Assembly: GCA_027326105.1 (NCBI GenBank)
Contig: DAHWFB010000094.1
Coordinates: 1 to 34,847, forward strand
From: Acetobacteraceae bacterium
GTDB taxonomy: Bacteria > Pseudomonadota > Alphaproteobacteria > Acetobacterales > Acetobacteraceae
Direction of reading: 5' to 3'
Length of the DNA stretch: 34,847 nt
A model generated the notes under the pieces. The model was not told where the DNA came from, searched no databases, and was given only the letters and a program-made list of their open reading frames with translations. Shown in pieces: positions 1-6,806 of this stretch (position 1 is its first letter; each line of letters opens with the position of its first letter). A program made the translations under genes and the position numbers.

Positions 1-12
1 TGAGTGTGATTG

Positions 13-222
13 CCATGCCGACGCCGCGCCTCTTGCCCAGGACCGCCCCGCAATCTAGCGAGGAAACCCATCCCTGTCATGGCGGAGGCGCCGCGCCAGC
101 GCTGGCCGCTGGACTTCGTCTCCGACACGCTGACGGACGGCGGCTGGTTCCGGGTCCTGCGCGTGGTGGACGACTGTACCCGGGAATGCCTGGCCTTGGT
201 CGCCGATACGTCTCTGTCCGGC
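13..222 (+). pseudogene. IS3-family transposase OrfB remnant
   Basis: An open frame from the window edge reads into a typical IS3-family OrfB integrase-core segment, with 'QRWPLDFVSD', 'VVDDCTREC' and 'LALVADTSLSG' at about 100-222. The aspartate in 'LDFVSD' fits the first acidic residue of the DDE catalytic triad. After 'DTSLSG' the similarity stops abruptly: the frame continues into arginine-rich nonsense and ends at about 288, and the usual following 'ARELD...' and 'SDNGTEF' segments are missing. The later DDE residues are therefore absent and the element cannot be active. The 5' part of the gene lies outside the window or is lost. This is a scar of IS insertion and rearrangement, in line with other signs of instability up to guaA. 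The exact IS subgroup cannot be fixed from so short a piece. Confidence 0.7.
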
Positions 223-361
223 CGTCGTGCTCGCCCGCGTCCACGCCGCTGCGCGTCGCCTTCGGCGATGGCCTGCGGCCAGCCTTGACGCAAGCTGCGC
301 GCGGCGACGATGAGATCGAAGGTCGGGACGGAGAAACGGCGCCTAACCGAACCGAGAAACA

Positions 362-382
362 CCGTCAGGACCATCCTGACGG
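362..382. repeat. Perfect 9-bp inverted repeat, 3-nt loop
   Basis: CCGTCAGGA at 362-370 is followed by CCA and then by its exact reverse complement TCCTGACGG at 374-382. No T-run follows on either strand, so a classical terminator is not supported. It may be the remnant of a mobile-element end or a recombination site. Confidence 0.6.
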
Positions 383-443
383 CAACCGCGGAGTCTACTT
401 CTGAGTGGCGGGAAGTCGGGGCTCAGGTCATCTCGGTTGCAGG

Positions 444-529
444 GACTGTCGGCATCAATCGCTCGATTCCTCGCGCCCGCACCCGCACCCGCGAGACCGC
501 CGTCCGCTCTCCTGCTGAAAAATTCCGTC
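444..529. repeat. Diverged dispersed repeat, copy A
   Basis: Two blocks match the copy at 1372-1450. Block one, 444-469, begins GACTGTCGGCATCAATCG and matches GACTATCGGCATCAATCG at 1372, continuing to CGATTC with a one-base indel. Block two, 506-529, runs from GCTCTCC to CCGTC and matches 1428-1450 with two differences and one indel. The stretch between the blocks has drifted. Each copy sits beyond a cargo gene on the side away from the guaA-like end sequence. Confidence 0.6.
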
Positions 530-552
530 GACCGCGGCGTCGTAGGCGCGTC

Positions 553-1041
553 TTACCCCATCGCCTTCTGCACGAGCGCGGCGATCATTTCGGCTTCGAC
601 GGCGGTCAGCTTCTTCAGCGCGAAGGCAATCGGCCACAGGTGGCCTTCGTCGAGCTTCGCTTGGTCGCTGAAGCCAAGTGTCGCGTACCTCGTCTTGAAC
701 TTCTGCGCGCTCTGGAAAAAGCAAACGACATTGCCGTCTTTTGCATAGGCTGGCATCCCGTACCAGGTTCCAGGCGAGAGCGCAGGTGCGCTGGATTTGA
801 TGATGGCATGAATCCGCTCGGCCATCGCGCGATCCGGCTCCTGCATCTCGGCGATCTTCGCGAGCAGGTCGCTTTCCCCGCCCGCCGTGTCCGCGCTCCG
901 GCCGCGCCGCGCGGCGGCCCGCAGCTCCTGAGCGTGCTCCCGCATCGCGGATCGTTCCTCGTCCGTCAATCCATGAAGCTGCTTTCCGGTCGCTGCGGTG
1001 CTCCGGGACGGCTTCAGCGTACCCTTCCTTGCGGGAGTCAT
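553..1041 (-). CDS. DUF1801 (YdhG-like) domain protein
   Basis: The 162-residue product has the DUF1801/YdhG-like fold signature. An N-terminal part with '[17 protein letters not shown]' (about 25-41) precedes the core, where '[23 protein letters not shown]' is followed by '[20 protein letters not shown]' and a closing '[16 protein letters not shown]'. Members are small cytosolic proteins; Bacillus relatives (YdhG/FraH) have been linked to iron handling, but for this N-terminally extended subgroup no function is established. The ATG at 1039-1041 follows a purine-rich GAAAGAAAGAA stretch on the minus strand, and a 14-bp palindrome lies just upstream. The gene stands alone between an IS scar and a guaA-like end sequence, so it is probably accessory cargo. 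Family call is fairly sure; function is unknown. Confidence 0.8.
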   Translation of the reverse strand: MTPARKGTLKPSRSTAATGKQLHGLTDEERSAMREHAQELRAAARRGRSADTAGGESDLLAKIAEMQEPDRAMAERIHAIIKSSAPALSPGTWYGMPAYAKDGNVVCFFQSAQKFKTRYATLGFSDQAKLDEGHLWPIAFALKKLTAVEAEMIAALVQKAMG

Positions 1042-1052
1042 GGTATTCTTTC

Positions 1053-1066
1053 TTTCCGATCGGAAA
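1053..1066. promoter_or_regulatory. 14-bp palindrome upstream of DUF1801 gene
   Basis: TTTCCGATCGGAAA is a perfect palindrome lying 12-25 bases before the DUF1801 start codon. The position suits an operator close to or overlapping the ribosome-binding region, but no cognate regulator is identified. Confidence 0.35.
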
Positions 1067-1136
1067 AGATGCCGAACTGCTTTTGTGCGCCCAGCGCTTG
1101 TTTTATTCGCCGCCGAAGGGCCAGAGTGGCGTAGCG

Positions 1137-1230
1137 GCTATCGACTGCCTTGGTTGGGACAACATCTCCCTTATGGTTCCGCGCCACGCTATTTTACGCC
1201 ATCGTGCTCGCCCTCACTCCCACTCGATTG
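1137..1230. repeat. guaA 3'-end-like attachment sequence, distal copy
   Basis: Bases 1207-1228 are identical, 22 of 22, to 2887-2908, which covers the last four codons and stop of guaA plus 7 downstream bases, and the next base matches again after one mismatch. Going outward, GCTATCGACT at 1137-1146 recurs at 2817-2826 with exactly the same 60-base spacing to the core. The 60 intervening bases match at about half of positions without gaps. This looks like an att core with an adjoining element end. The 3' end of guaA is a known integration hotspot for tyrosine-recombinase islands. Confidence 0.65.
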
Positions 1231-1371
1231 TTCTAAGCGATCTTAACGCATTGATTCCAAGCAAAAATTTCTTCTGTCCATCACGAAGAACCGTCTCGCT
1301 GACCCGTCAGAAATTTGCGCTCTTGAATCCAAAGAGGAATTTCGACGATCCGCGATTTGCGCGGTTTCGCC

Positions 1372-1450
1372 GACTATCGGCATCAATCGGTTCGATTCTG
1401 CGCATCCTACCGACAATGTCACCATTGGCTCTCCAGCTGAAAATACCGTC
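1372..1450. repeat. Diverged dispersed repeat, copy B
   Basis: This is the partner of copy A at 444-529, with the same two conserved blocks (1372-1398 and 1428-1450) and a drifted middle. It lies about 110 bases past the stop of the reductase gene, just as copy A lies past the stop of the DUF1801 gene. Confidence 0.6.
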
Positions 1451-1562
1451 AGACTTACGATAGCGTTAGAGGCCGACGAAGAATGGCCCCCTCACCGTCA
1501 CCACTTGGCGGGCCGTTAATCGCGGCCTTCCGTGGCACCCAGCGGAATGAAATGGTGGATTC

Positions 1563-2204
1563 CTATCGGCTGAGAACGATGTGGGTGGCGTGCTCGGTCG
1601 CCTGATGTTCGGTGACGCGGTAGCCAAGCGCCGGCAGGTCGATCCCAGCGAACATCGCTTCGCCTTGCCCAAGCACGACCGGGGAGAATGCGAAATGCAG
1701 TTCGTCAATTAGTCCGGCGCGAAGATATTGCCGCACCGTCTCGACGCCACCGCCGATCTTCACGTCGCGACCATTAGCGGCAAGCTTCGCCTGTTCCAAG
1801 ATCGCCTCGATCCCGTTGGACACGAAGAAGAAGGTGGTGCCGCCTTCCATCTCGATCGGATCCCGCGGATAGTGCGTCAGCACGAAGGTCGGCGCGTGGT
1901 AGGGCGGATTGTTACCCCACCAGCCCTTCCAGCTCTCGTCCGGCCAGGGACCGCGGATCGGGCCGAACATATTGCGGCCGAGGATGAAGGCGCCGAACCC
2001 GTCCATCGAACGGTGCCCATATTCATCATCAACACCACCTGAGCCGCCGCTCTTACCGAACATTGCCTGGAAGGAGCGCGTACGGATGAACCACGGGTGC
2101 AGCTCCAGCCCACGCTTGCCGAGCGGATTTTCGAGACTTTGCTCAGGCCCCGCTCCGAAACCGTCAAGGGAGACGGAAAAACCTGCAACGCGCACTCTCA
2201 TCAT
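1563..2204 (-). CDS. RibD_C/DHFR-like family reductase
   Basis: The 213-residue protein belongs to the dihydrofolate-reductase-like family that includes the RibD C-terminal domain and YyaP/YwjB-type proteins. It starts with 'VAGFSVSLDGFGAGPEQSLENPLG', has the 'FILGRNMFGP' segment (about 72-81), a 'VLTHYPRDP' strand, 'DVKIGGGVETVRQYLRAGLIDELHFAFSPVVLGQGEAMF' (about 146-184) and a short C-terminal strand. These enzymes are expected to bind NAD(P)H; the substrate is unknown and a true folate role is unlikely. Two consecutive ATGs (2204 and 2201) are possible starts, with GAGG a few bases upstream on the minus strand. The gene is divergent from an HxlR-type regulator 86 bases away, a common arrangement in which the regulator controls the reductase. 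Both lie in the guaA-adjacent accessory strip. Confidence 0.88.
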   Translation of the reverse strand: MMRVRVAGFSVSLDGFGAGPEQSLENPLGKRGLELHPWFIRTRSFQAMFGKSGGSGGVDDEYGHRSMDGFGAFILGRNMFGPIRGPWPDESWKGWWGNNPPYHAPTFVLTHYPRDPIEMEGGTTFFFVSNGIEAILEQAKLAANGRDVKIGGGVETVRQYLRAGLIDELHFAFSPVVLGQGEAMFAGIDLPALGYRVTEHQATEHATHIVLSR

Positions 2205-2290
2205 AACGCCTCATACTGATTGCGAACAACAACCAGTTGCTGGAATAGTGCAACCGGTTCTATATTGCAAGCGGTATATTGGAGCCTACC
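2205..2290. promoter_or_regulatory. Divergent promoter/operator, reductase and HxlR genes
   Basis: This AT-rich 86-base gap carries start signals for both genes. On the plus strand TTGCTG (2237-2242), an 18-base spacer and TATATT (2261-2266) form a plausible sigma-70 promoter for the regulator. On the minus strand TTGCAA (2264-2269), 17 bases and TATTCC form a weaker one, overlapping the first. The palindrome AACCGGTT (2252-2259) sits between the elements and would suit an HxlR dimer. GGAG at 2281-2284 is the ribosome site for the ATG at 2291. Confidence 0.5.
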
Positions 2291-2788
2291 ATGAACGCCC
2301 ACCGCTCGGGGTGTCCCATCAACCTGACGTTGGAGGCGCTAGGCGACCGGTGGAGCCTTATCGTCATCCGCGACTTGATGTTTGGAAATCGGCACCACTT
2401 CCGCCAGTTGCTCACACAATCAGAGGAAGGGATCGCCTCGAATGTCCTTGCCGACCGGTTAAGGCGACTTGAGAGCGCGCACCTTATCTCTCGCCGCGAC
2501 GACCCAACCCACAAGCAGAAAGCGATCTACAGTCTGAGAGAACCCGCCATTCAGCTTGTCCCGTTACTCGCCCAAATGGGCGCCTGGGGTCGGCGCCACA
2601 CACCGGCCTCGAAGGAACTCTCCGTGCGCGCGCAGATTCTCGAAAAAGGCGGCCCCAAGCTTTGGTCGAAGTTCATGGACGAGTTGCGGCATCTCCATCT
2701 TGGAGCGCCGCGACCTAAAGTTTCCATTTTCGCTCAGCTGCAGTCCGCCTATGAAATTGCGATCGCGGAAGCGGGGTCACATCGATGA
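2291..2788 (+). CDS. HxlR-family transcriptional regulator
   Basis: The 165-residue product carries the HxlR-type winged helix: 'CPINLTLEALGDRWSLIVIRDLMFG' (about 8-32) with the family cysteine and 'GDRWSLLI' signature, a recognition region 'GIASNVLADRLRRLESAHLISRR' and the wing 'HKQKAIYSLREPAIQLVPLL'. A longer C-terminal tail of about 60 residues follows the DNA-binding domain. The ATG at 2291 is preferred over an in-frame TTG at 2279, because GGAG at 2281-2284 lies six bases before the ATG. HxlR proteins often sense reactive electrophiles or oxidants and repress or activate a divergent oxidoreductase gene; here that partner is the RibD/DHFR-like gene. Ligand and direction of control are unknown. 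The gene is part of the accessory strip next to guaA. Confidence 0.9.
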   Translation: MNAHRSGCPINLTLEALGDRWSLIVIRDLMFGNRHHFRQLLTQSEEGIASNVLADRLRRLESAHLISRRDDPTHKQKAIYSLREPAIQLVPLLAQMGAWGRRHTPASKELSVRAQILEKGGPKLWSKFMDELRHLHLGAPRPKVSIFAQLQSAYEIAIAEAGSHR

Positions 2789-2816
2789 AGCAGTGTGGCG
2801 CAAAGCAGAAATGAGA

Positions 2817-2910
2817 GCTATCGACTAGTATTGCTGAGCTAACGTCGCCATTCGTACGCTGCGCTATCCGATTCTATCCCACAGCACTCGCCCTCACTCC
2901 CACTCGATCG
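2817..2910. repeat. guaA 3'-end attachment sequence, proximal copy
   Basis: This copy overlaps the end of guaA. Its 22-bp core, 2887-2908, includes the TGA stop (2894-2896 as seen on the plus strand) and the codons for the terminal residues IEWE, with 7 bases beyond the stop. The flanking 2817-2886 resembles 1137-1206. Insertion at this core leaves the encoded GuaA C-terminus intact, as expected for an island attachment site at a gene end. No integrase gene lies between the two copies. Confidence 0.65.
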
Positions 2911-4447
2911 TCCCCGGCGGCTTGCTGGTGATGTCGTAGGTCACCCGGTTGATGCCGCGCACCTCGCCCACGATGCGCCCGGCCACGCGGGCGAGGAAGC
3001 CGGCGTCGAACGGATAGACGTCGGCCGTCATCCCGTCGCTGCTGGTCACCGCGCGCAGCGCGCAGGCCTGGTCGTAGGTGCGCCCGTCGCCCATCACGCC
3101 GACCGTGCGCACCGGCAACAGTACCGCGAACGCCTGCCAGATCGCGTCATAGAGCCCGGCGGCGCGGATCTCCTCGAGGAAGATCGTGTCCACCCGCCGC
3201 AACAGCGCGACCTTTTCCGCGTCCACCGCGCCGGGGATGCGGATGGCGAGCCCCGGTCCCGGAAACGGGTGGCGGCCGACGATCGCCTCCGGCAGCCCCA
3301 GCTCCCGCCCGAGCGCGCGCACCTCGTCCTTGAACAGGGCGCGCAGCGGCTCGACGAGGCTCATGCGCATCCGTTCCGGCAACCCGCCGACGTTGTGGTG
3401 GGACTTGATGGTCGCCGAGGGCCCCCCGCTCACGCTCACGCTCTCGATCACGTCGGGGTAGAGCGTGCCCTGGGCGAGGAACTCCGCCCCGCCGAGGCGC
3501 GCCGCCTCCTCCTCGAACACCTCGACGAACAGCCGCCCGATGGTCTTGCGCTTGGCTTCGGGGTCGGTCACTCCCGCGAGGGCGCCGAGAAACCGCGCGG
3601 AGGCGTCGCGGTGGACGAGGCGGATGTTGAAGCGGTCGCGGAACACGCCGACCACCTCCTCCGCCTCGCCGGCGCGCAACAGCCCGTGATCGACGAAGAT
3701 GCAGCTCAGCCGGTCGCCGATCGCCTCGTGGATCAGCACCGAGGCGACCGCCGAATCGACCCCCCCCGAGAGCCCCGAGATCACCCGCCCGCCGCCCACC
3801 TGTTCGCGGATGCGCCCGACCGCCTCGGCACGGAAGCCGGCCATCGTCCACCCGCCCGAGAGGCCGGCGACCCGGTGGGTGAAATTGCGCAGCAGCGCCG
3901 CCCCGTGCGGCGTGTGCACCACCTCGGGGTGGAACATCAGCCCGTAGAAGCGGCGCGCGTCGTCGGCGATCACGGCATAGGGCGCGCCCTCGCTCACCGC
4001 GACGGTGCGAAAGCCCGGCGGCGGGCGGGTGATATGGTCGCCATGGCTCATCCACACCTGCTCGCGCCCGCCCTTGGCCCAGGCTCCGGCGAACAGCGCG
4101 CAATCCTCGGTGATGTCCACGAAGGCGCGGCCGAACTCGCGGATTTCGGCCCCCGCCACCGCGCCGCCCAGTTGCGCGCACAGCACCATCTGCCCGTAGC
4201 AGATGCCGAGCACGGGAACGCCCAGCTCGAACACCTGCTGGGGCGCGCGGGGCGAGCCTTCCTCGTGCACGCTCGCTGGCCCGCCCGAGAGGATGATCGC
4301 GCGCGGGGCCAGCGCCTGGATGCGCGCAGGGTCGGTGTGGAAGGGCCAGACCTCGCAATAGACCCCGCTCTCGCGCAGCCGCCGGGCGATCAGTTGCGTC
4401 ACCTGGCTGCCGAAGTCGAGAATCAGGACGGTTTCGTGCGCGCTCAT
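2894..4447 (-). CDS. guaA: GMP synthase (glutamine-hydrolysing)
   Basis: GuaA converts XMP, ATP and glutamine to GMP in the last step of guanine nucleotide synthesis. The 517-residue protein is full length for the family (E. coli about 525). The N-terminal class I glutamine amidotransferase has the nucleophile Cys83 in 'GICYGQM' and the catalytic pair His173 and Glu175 in 'HPEVVHT'. The ATP-pyrophosphatase domain follows with the P-loop 'SGGVDS' at 227-232, and the C-terminal dimerisation domain closes with '[13 protein letters not shown]'. The start is taken at the ATG giving '[15 protein letters not shown]'; an in-frame ATG 12 codons upstream is unlikely as its residues match no family start. 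The 3' end doubles as the core of a repeated attachment-like sequence. Gap to the upstream rpoH stop is 112 bases, so its own promoter is likely. Confidence 0.98.
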   Translation of the reverse strand: MSAHETVLILDFGSQVTQLIARRLRESGVYCEVWPFHTDPARIQALAPRAIILSGGPASVHEEGSPRAPQQVFELGVPVLGICYGQMVLCAQLGGAVAGAEIREFGRAFVDITEDCALFAGAWAKGGREQVWMSHGDHITRPPPGFRTVAVSEGAPYAVIADDARRFYGLMFHPEVVHTPHGAALLRNFTHRVAGLSGGWTMAGFRAEAVGRIREQVGGGRVISGLSGGVDSAVASVLIHEAIGDRLSCIFVDHGLLRAGEAEEVVGVFRDRFNIRLVHRDASARFLGALAGVTDPEAKRKTIGRLFVEVFEEEAARLGGAEFLAQGTLYPDVIESVSVSGGPSATIKSHHNVGGLPERMRMSLVEPLRALFKDEVRALGRELGLPEAIVGRHPFPGPGLAIRIPGAVDAEKVALLRRVDTIFLEEIRAAGLYDAIWQAFAVLLPVRTVGVMGDGRTYDQACALRAVTSSDGMTADVYPFDAGFLARVAGRIVGEVRGINRVTYDITSKPPGTIEWE

Positions 4448-4517
4448 GGCGGCGCTTGCAGCATGGCCCGGCGCCCCCGGCAAGCGAAAACCGCCCCGCC
4501 GCGGCGCCCCCGGCCCG

Positions 4518-4562
4518 CGCCGGCCAGGCCGGTCAGGCTGGCCGGGCCGGTCGGGCCGGTCA
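4518..4562. repeat. 9-bp tandem repeat overlapping the rpoH stop codon
   Basis: Units GGCCGGTCA (4527-4535), GGCTGGCCG (4536-4544), GGCCGGTCG (4545-4553) and GGCCGGTCA (4554-4562) are consecutive; a degenerate fifth unit, CGCCGGCCA, precedes them at 4518-4526. The last TCA is the reverse complement of the rpoH TGA stop. The array can form GC-rich hairpins and may slow or end transcription of rpoH. Confidence 0.6.
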
Positions 4563-5450
4563 GGCGCGCTCGGTCATCTTCTGGCGCTGCGCCGCGACCT
4601 CGGCCTTCATCGCCTTCTGCAGCTTCTCGAACGCGCGCACCTCGATCTGGCGCACCCGCTCGCGCGAGATGTTGTAGTTCTGGGAGAGATCCTCGAGCGT
4701 GGTCGGGTTGTCCTTCAGCCGCCGCTCGATCAGGATGTGGCGTTCGCGCTCGTTCAGCGTCTTGAGCGCGTTGGCGAGCAGCGCCTTGCGCCCGGAAAGC
4801 TCCTCCTGCTCGGCGAGTTCGCCCTCCTGGCTCTGGCTTTCGTCCACCAGCCAGTCCTGCCACTCGCCCTCCGAATCGGAGCGGACGGGGGCGTTGAGGC
4901 TGTGGTCGGCGGCGGCGAGCCGGCGGTTCATGCTGACCACGTCCTGCTCCGGCACGGCGAGCATATGGGCGATCTTGGCCACCTGCTCGGGCTGGAGGTC
5001 GCCGTCCTCGATCGCCTGCATCTGGCCCTTCAGCCGGCGCAGGTTGAAGAACAGCTTCTTCTGCGCCGCCGTGGTGCCCATCTTCACCAGCGACCAGCTG
5101 TGCAGGATGTATTCCTGGATGGCGGCGCGGATCCACCACATCGCGTAGGTGGCGAGCCGGAAGCCGCGGTCGGGGTCGAAGCGCTTGACCGCCTGCATCA
5201 TCCCGACGTTGCCTTCGGAGATGAGTTCCCCGATCGGCAGCCCGTAGCCGCGGTAGCCCATGGCGATCTTGGCGACCAGGCGGAGGTGGGAGGTGACCAG
5301 CTTGTGCGCGGCCTCCACGTCCCCCTGCTCGCGCCAGGCGCGCGACAGCGCCAGCTCTTCCTCCGCGGTCAGCATCGGGAATTTGCGGATCTCCTGGAGA
5401 TACCGCGAAAGATTGCCCTCGGGGGCAAGGTTGACGACGCTAGAGGCCAT
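4560..5450 (-). CDS. rpoH: RNA polymerase heat-shock sigma factor sigma-32
   Basis: RpoH directs RNA polymerase to heat-shock promoters. The 296-residue product opens with '[20 protein letters not shown]', shows sigma region 2 ('[42 protein letters not shown]', '[19 protein letters not shown]'), the RpoH-specific box 'QKKLFFNLR' at 130-138, and region 4 with '[23 protein letters not shown]' near the C-terminus. The box separates it from other group 2 and 3 sigma factors. The chosen ATG has GGAG six bases upstream; the open frame extends 59 codons further but that extension matches no sigma factor. It lies downstream of the rluD-like gene on the same strand with a 267-base gap containing a good promoter. 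Many alphaproteobacteria have more than one rpoH; whether this one is the main copy cannot be told here. Confidence 0.96.
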   Translation of the reverse strand: MASSVVNLAPEGNLSRYLQEIRKFPMLTAEEELALSRAWREQGDVEAAHKLVTSHLRLVAKIAMGYRGYGLPIGELISEGNVGMMQAVKRFDPDRGFRLATYAMWWIRAAIQEYILHSWSLVKMGTTAAQKKLFFNLRRLKGQMQAIEDGDLQPEQVAKIAHMLAVPEQDVVSMNRRLAAADHSLNAPVRSDSEGEWQDWLVDESQSQEGELAEQEELSGRKALLANALKTLNERERHILIERRLKDNPTTLEDLSQNYNISRERVRQIEVRAFEKLQKAMKAEVAAQRQKMTERA

Positions 5451-5662
5451 GCGAGGCTCCTTTCGTCTTCCGGCGGTCCCGGCAAAGGGGGCCGGTCCAG
5501 CGTGCGACCGAACGGTTCGGTCCAGACCTGCGATGACTATACGGGCAAAATCCGGCCGCGGATGGGCAATCGGGTGGAAAACGGCTGAATTCGCGGTAAC
5601 CTGCCCACCACCGGCCCGATCCCACACCGGCCCGGTGTCCGCGGAGCTTCCATCACTCCTCC
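5451..5662 (-). promoter_or_regulatory. Long rpoH 5' leader with possible SD-masking hairpin
   Basis: If transcription starts near 5656, rpoH mRNA has a leader of about 205 nt. The ribosome site AAAGGAG (5463 down to 5457) can have its AAAGG paired with CCTTT (5488 down to 5484), enclosing CCGG-GACCG-CCGG, which can itself pair. This resembles a small thermosensor-type arrangement, although the stems are short. A 38-codon open frame (5653 down to 5537, 'MEAPRTPGRCGIGPVVGRL...') also begins at the presumed 5' end of the leader. Confidence 0.35.
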
Positions 5663-5692
5663 CTCATACCGCCCCGCGCCGCCGGTTGTCAA
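5663..5692 (-). promoter_or_regulatory. Candidate sigma-70 promoter of rpoH
   Basis: On the minus strand a perfect -35 TTGACA (5692-5687) is followed by 18 bases and TATGAG (5668-5663). It lies just after the stop of the rluD-like gene and is the best-formed housekeeping promoter seen in the window. Confidence 0.6.
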
Positions 5693-5717
5693 GGAAAGAG
5701 GACCGCGCTGGTCCTGA

Positions 5718-6764
5718 TTAGCCGCTCTCGTCGGGGGCGCGCAGGGCGGCGAGGAGTTGGGCGAAATCGGCCGGCGGCGGGGTGGTGAAGCGCAGCGCCG
5801 CGCCGCTGCGCGGGTGGGAAAACCCCAGGGTCGCGGCGTGCAGCGCCTGGCGCGGGAAGTCGAGCAGGCGGGCGCGCAGCGCCGCGGGCAGGGTGCGGGC
5901 GGCGGCGGGGATCCGCCGCAGATACACCGGATCCCCGACCAGAGGATGGCCGCCATGCGCCAGATGCACGCGGATCTGGTGGGTGCGCCCGGTCGCCAGC
6001 CGGCATTCGAGCAGCGAGACCGCCCCGGCGAAGCCCTCCAGCGTCCGGTAGCGGGTGAGCGCCGCCCGGCCGCCGCGGGCCAGGACCGCCATGCGCTTGC
6101 GCTCGCGCGGGTCGCGCCCGATCGCCCCCTCGATCGTGCCGGCCGCCGGCGCCATCAGTCCCCAGGCGAGGGCGAGATAGGCGCGGTCGAGGTCGCGGGC
6201 GGCGAAGGCCGCCGAGAGCGCCTCGTGGGCGAGCGCGGTCTTGGCGACCACCATCACCCCCGAGGTGTCCTTGTCCAGCCGGTGGACGATGCCCGGCCGC
6301 CGCTCGCCCCCGATCCCCTCCAGCGTCTCCCCGCAATGGGCGAGCAGCGCGTTGACCAGCGTGCCGTCCGGGTTGCCCGGTGCGGGATGAACGACGAGGC
6401 CGGCGGGCTTGTCGAGCACCAGGAGGTCGCGGTCCTCGTAGAGGATCGCGAGCCCGATCGCCTGCGGCGCCGGTGCGGCCGGTGCCGGCGGGGGCAGGGT
6501 GAGGCTGTAGGCCGCGCCGGCGCGCACCGCGTGGGCGGGGTCGGTGCGGGGGATCCCTTCCTCCCGCGCGGCGCCGGCTTCGATCAGCGCCTTGACGCGC
6601 GAGCGCGAGATCCCGTCAATCTCCCCCGCGAGCGCACCGGTGAGCGTCCCGGTGAGCGCCCTGGTGAGCGCCCTGGTGAGCGCACGGTCGAGGCGCTCGC
6701 CGGCGGCGAGGGCGGGGAAGTGCAGCGTGCGCGGCTGCGGGGCTCCGGGCGGATCGTCGCTCAC
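5718..6764 (-). CDS. rluD: RluA/RluD-family 23S rRNA pseudouridine synthase
   Basis: This family isomerises uridines in RNA; RluD acts on 23S rRNA helix 69. The 348-residue protein has an N-terminal S4-like RNA-binding segment ('GERLDRAL' then 'GISRSRVKALIEAGA') and the catalytic domain starting 'ILYEDRDLLVLDKPAGLVVHPAPGN'. The active-site motif is 'HRLDKDTSG' with catalytic Asp164, followed by 'GRTHQIRVHLAHGGHPLVGD'. Between 'GERLD' and 'ISRSR' sits an expansion of four-residue units (RALT, RALT, GTLT, GALA) from a 12-bp DNA repeat. The start is a GTG at 6764 without a strong ribosome site, chosen because the sequence upstream matches nothing; a longer start is possible. RluD versus RluC/RluA specificity cannot be settled from sequence alone. 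The gene precedes rpoH and diverges from a small membrane-protein gene 42 bases away. Confidence 0.85.
   Translation of the reverse strand: MSDDPPGAPQPRTLHFPALAAGERLDRALTRALTRALTGTLTGALAGEIDGISRSRVKALIEAGAAREEGIPRTDPAHAVRAGAAYSLTLPPPAPAAPAPQAIGLAILYEDRDLLVLDKPAGLVVHPAPGNPDGTLVNALLAHCGETLEGIGGERRPGIVHRLDKDTSGVMVVAKTALAHEALSAAFAARDLDRAYLALAWGLMAPAAGTIEGAIGRDPRERKRMAVLARGGRAALTRYRTLEGFAGAVSLLECRLATGRTHQIRVHLAHGGHPLVGDPVYLRRIPAAARTLPAALRARLLDFPRQALHAATLGFSHPRSGAALRFTTPPPADFAQLLAALRAPDESG
6630..6689. repeat. Five 12-bp tandem repeats inside the rluD-like gene
   Basis: Five consecutive units begin at 6630, 6642, 6654, 6666 and 6678, each starting GAGCG; the third and fourth are identical (GAGCGCCCTGGT). 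Because 12 is a multiple of three, copy-number change adds or removes four residues without a frameshift. The repeats encode the linker in the S4-like region. Confidence 0.85.
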
Positions 6765-6806
6765 GGGCCGCAGAGTGCGCCCAACCACGGGCGGGGAGAA
6801 GACGGC

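Larger units (their letters stand above)
223..552. other. Gene-poor mosaic between IS scar and DUF1801 gene
   Basis: No convincing gene is seen in these 330 bases; the open frames crossing it are arginine-rich and resemble no family. It holds a perfect 9-bp hairpin at 362-382 and the first copy of a diverged repeat at 444-529, both listed separately. The junction with the transposase piece at about 222 looks like a recombination scar. Confidence 0.5.
1042..1562. other. Gene-free stretch, AT-richer than surroundings
   Basis: No open frame here looks like a real protein. It contains the DUF1801 promoter region, a segment (1137-1230) resembling the sequence beside the guaA 3' end, and repeat copy B (1372-1450). 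Base composition by eye is clearly more AT-rich between about 1190 and 1460 than in the core genome to the right. Confidence 0.5.

Noticed and set aside
1243-1425. A 60-codon minus-strand frame in the AT-rich gap as a small gene.
   Set aside because: It crosses repeat copy B, has no ribosome site or family motif, and its sequence is not preserved in the copy A region.
2279-2290. TTG at 2279 as start of the HxlR gene.
   Set aside because: GGAG at 2281-2284 is correctly placed for the ATG at 2291 and would lie inside the coding region of the TTG form.
6630-6689. The regularly spaced repeats in the rluD-like gene as a CRISPR-like array.
   Set aside because: Units are 12 bp with no spacers and lie in frame within a conserved gene; they are a coding tandem repeat.
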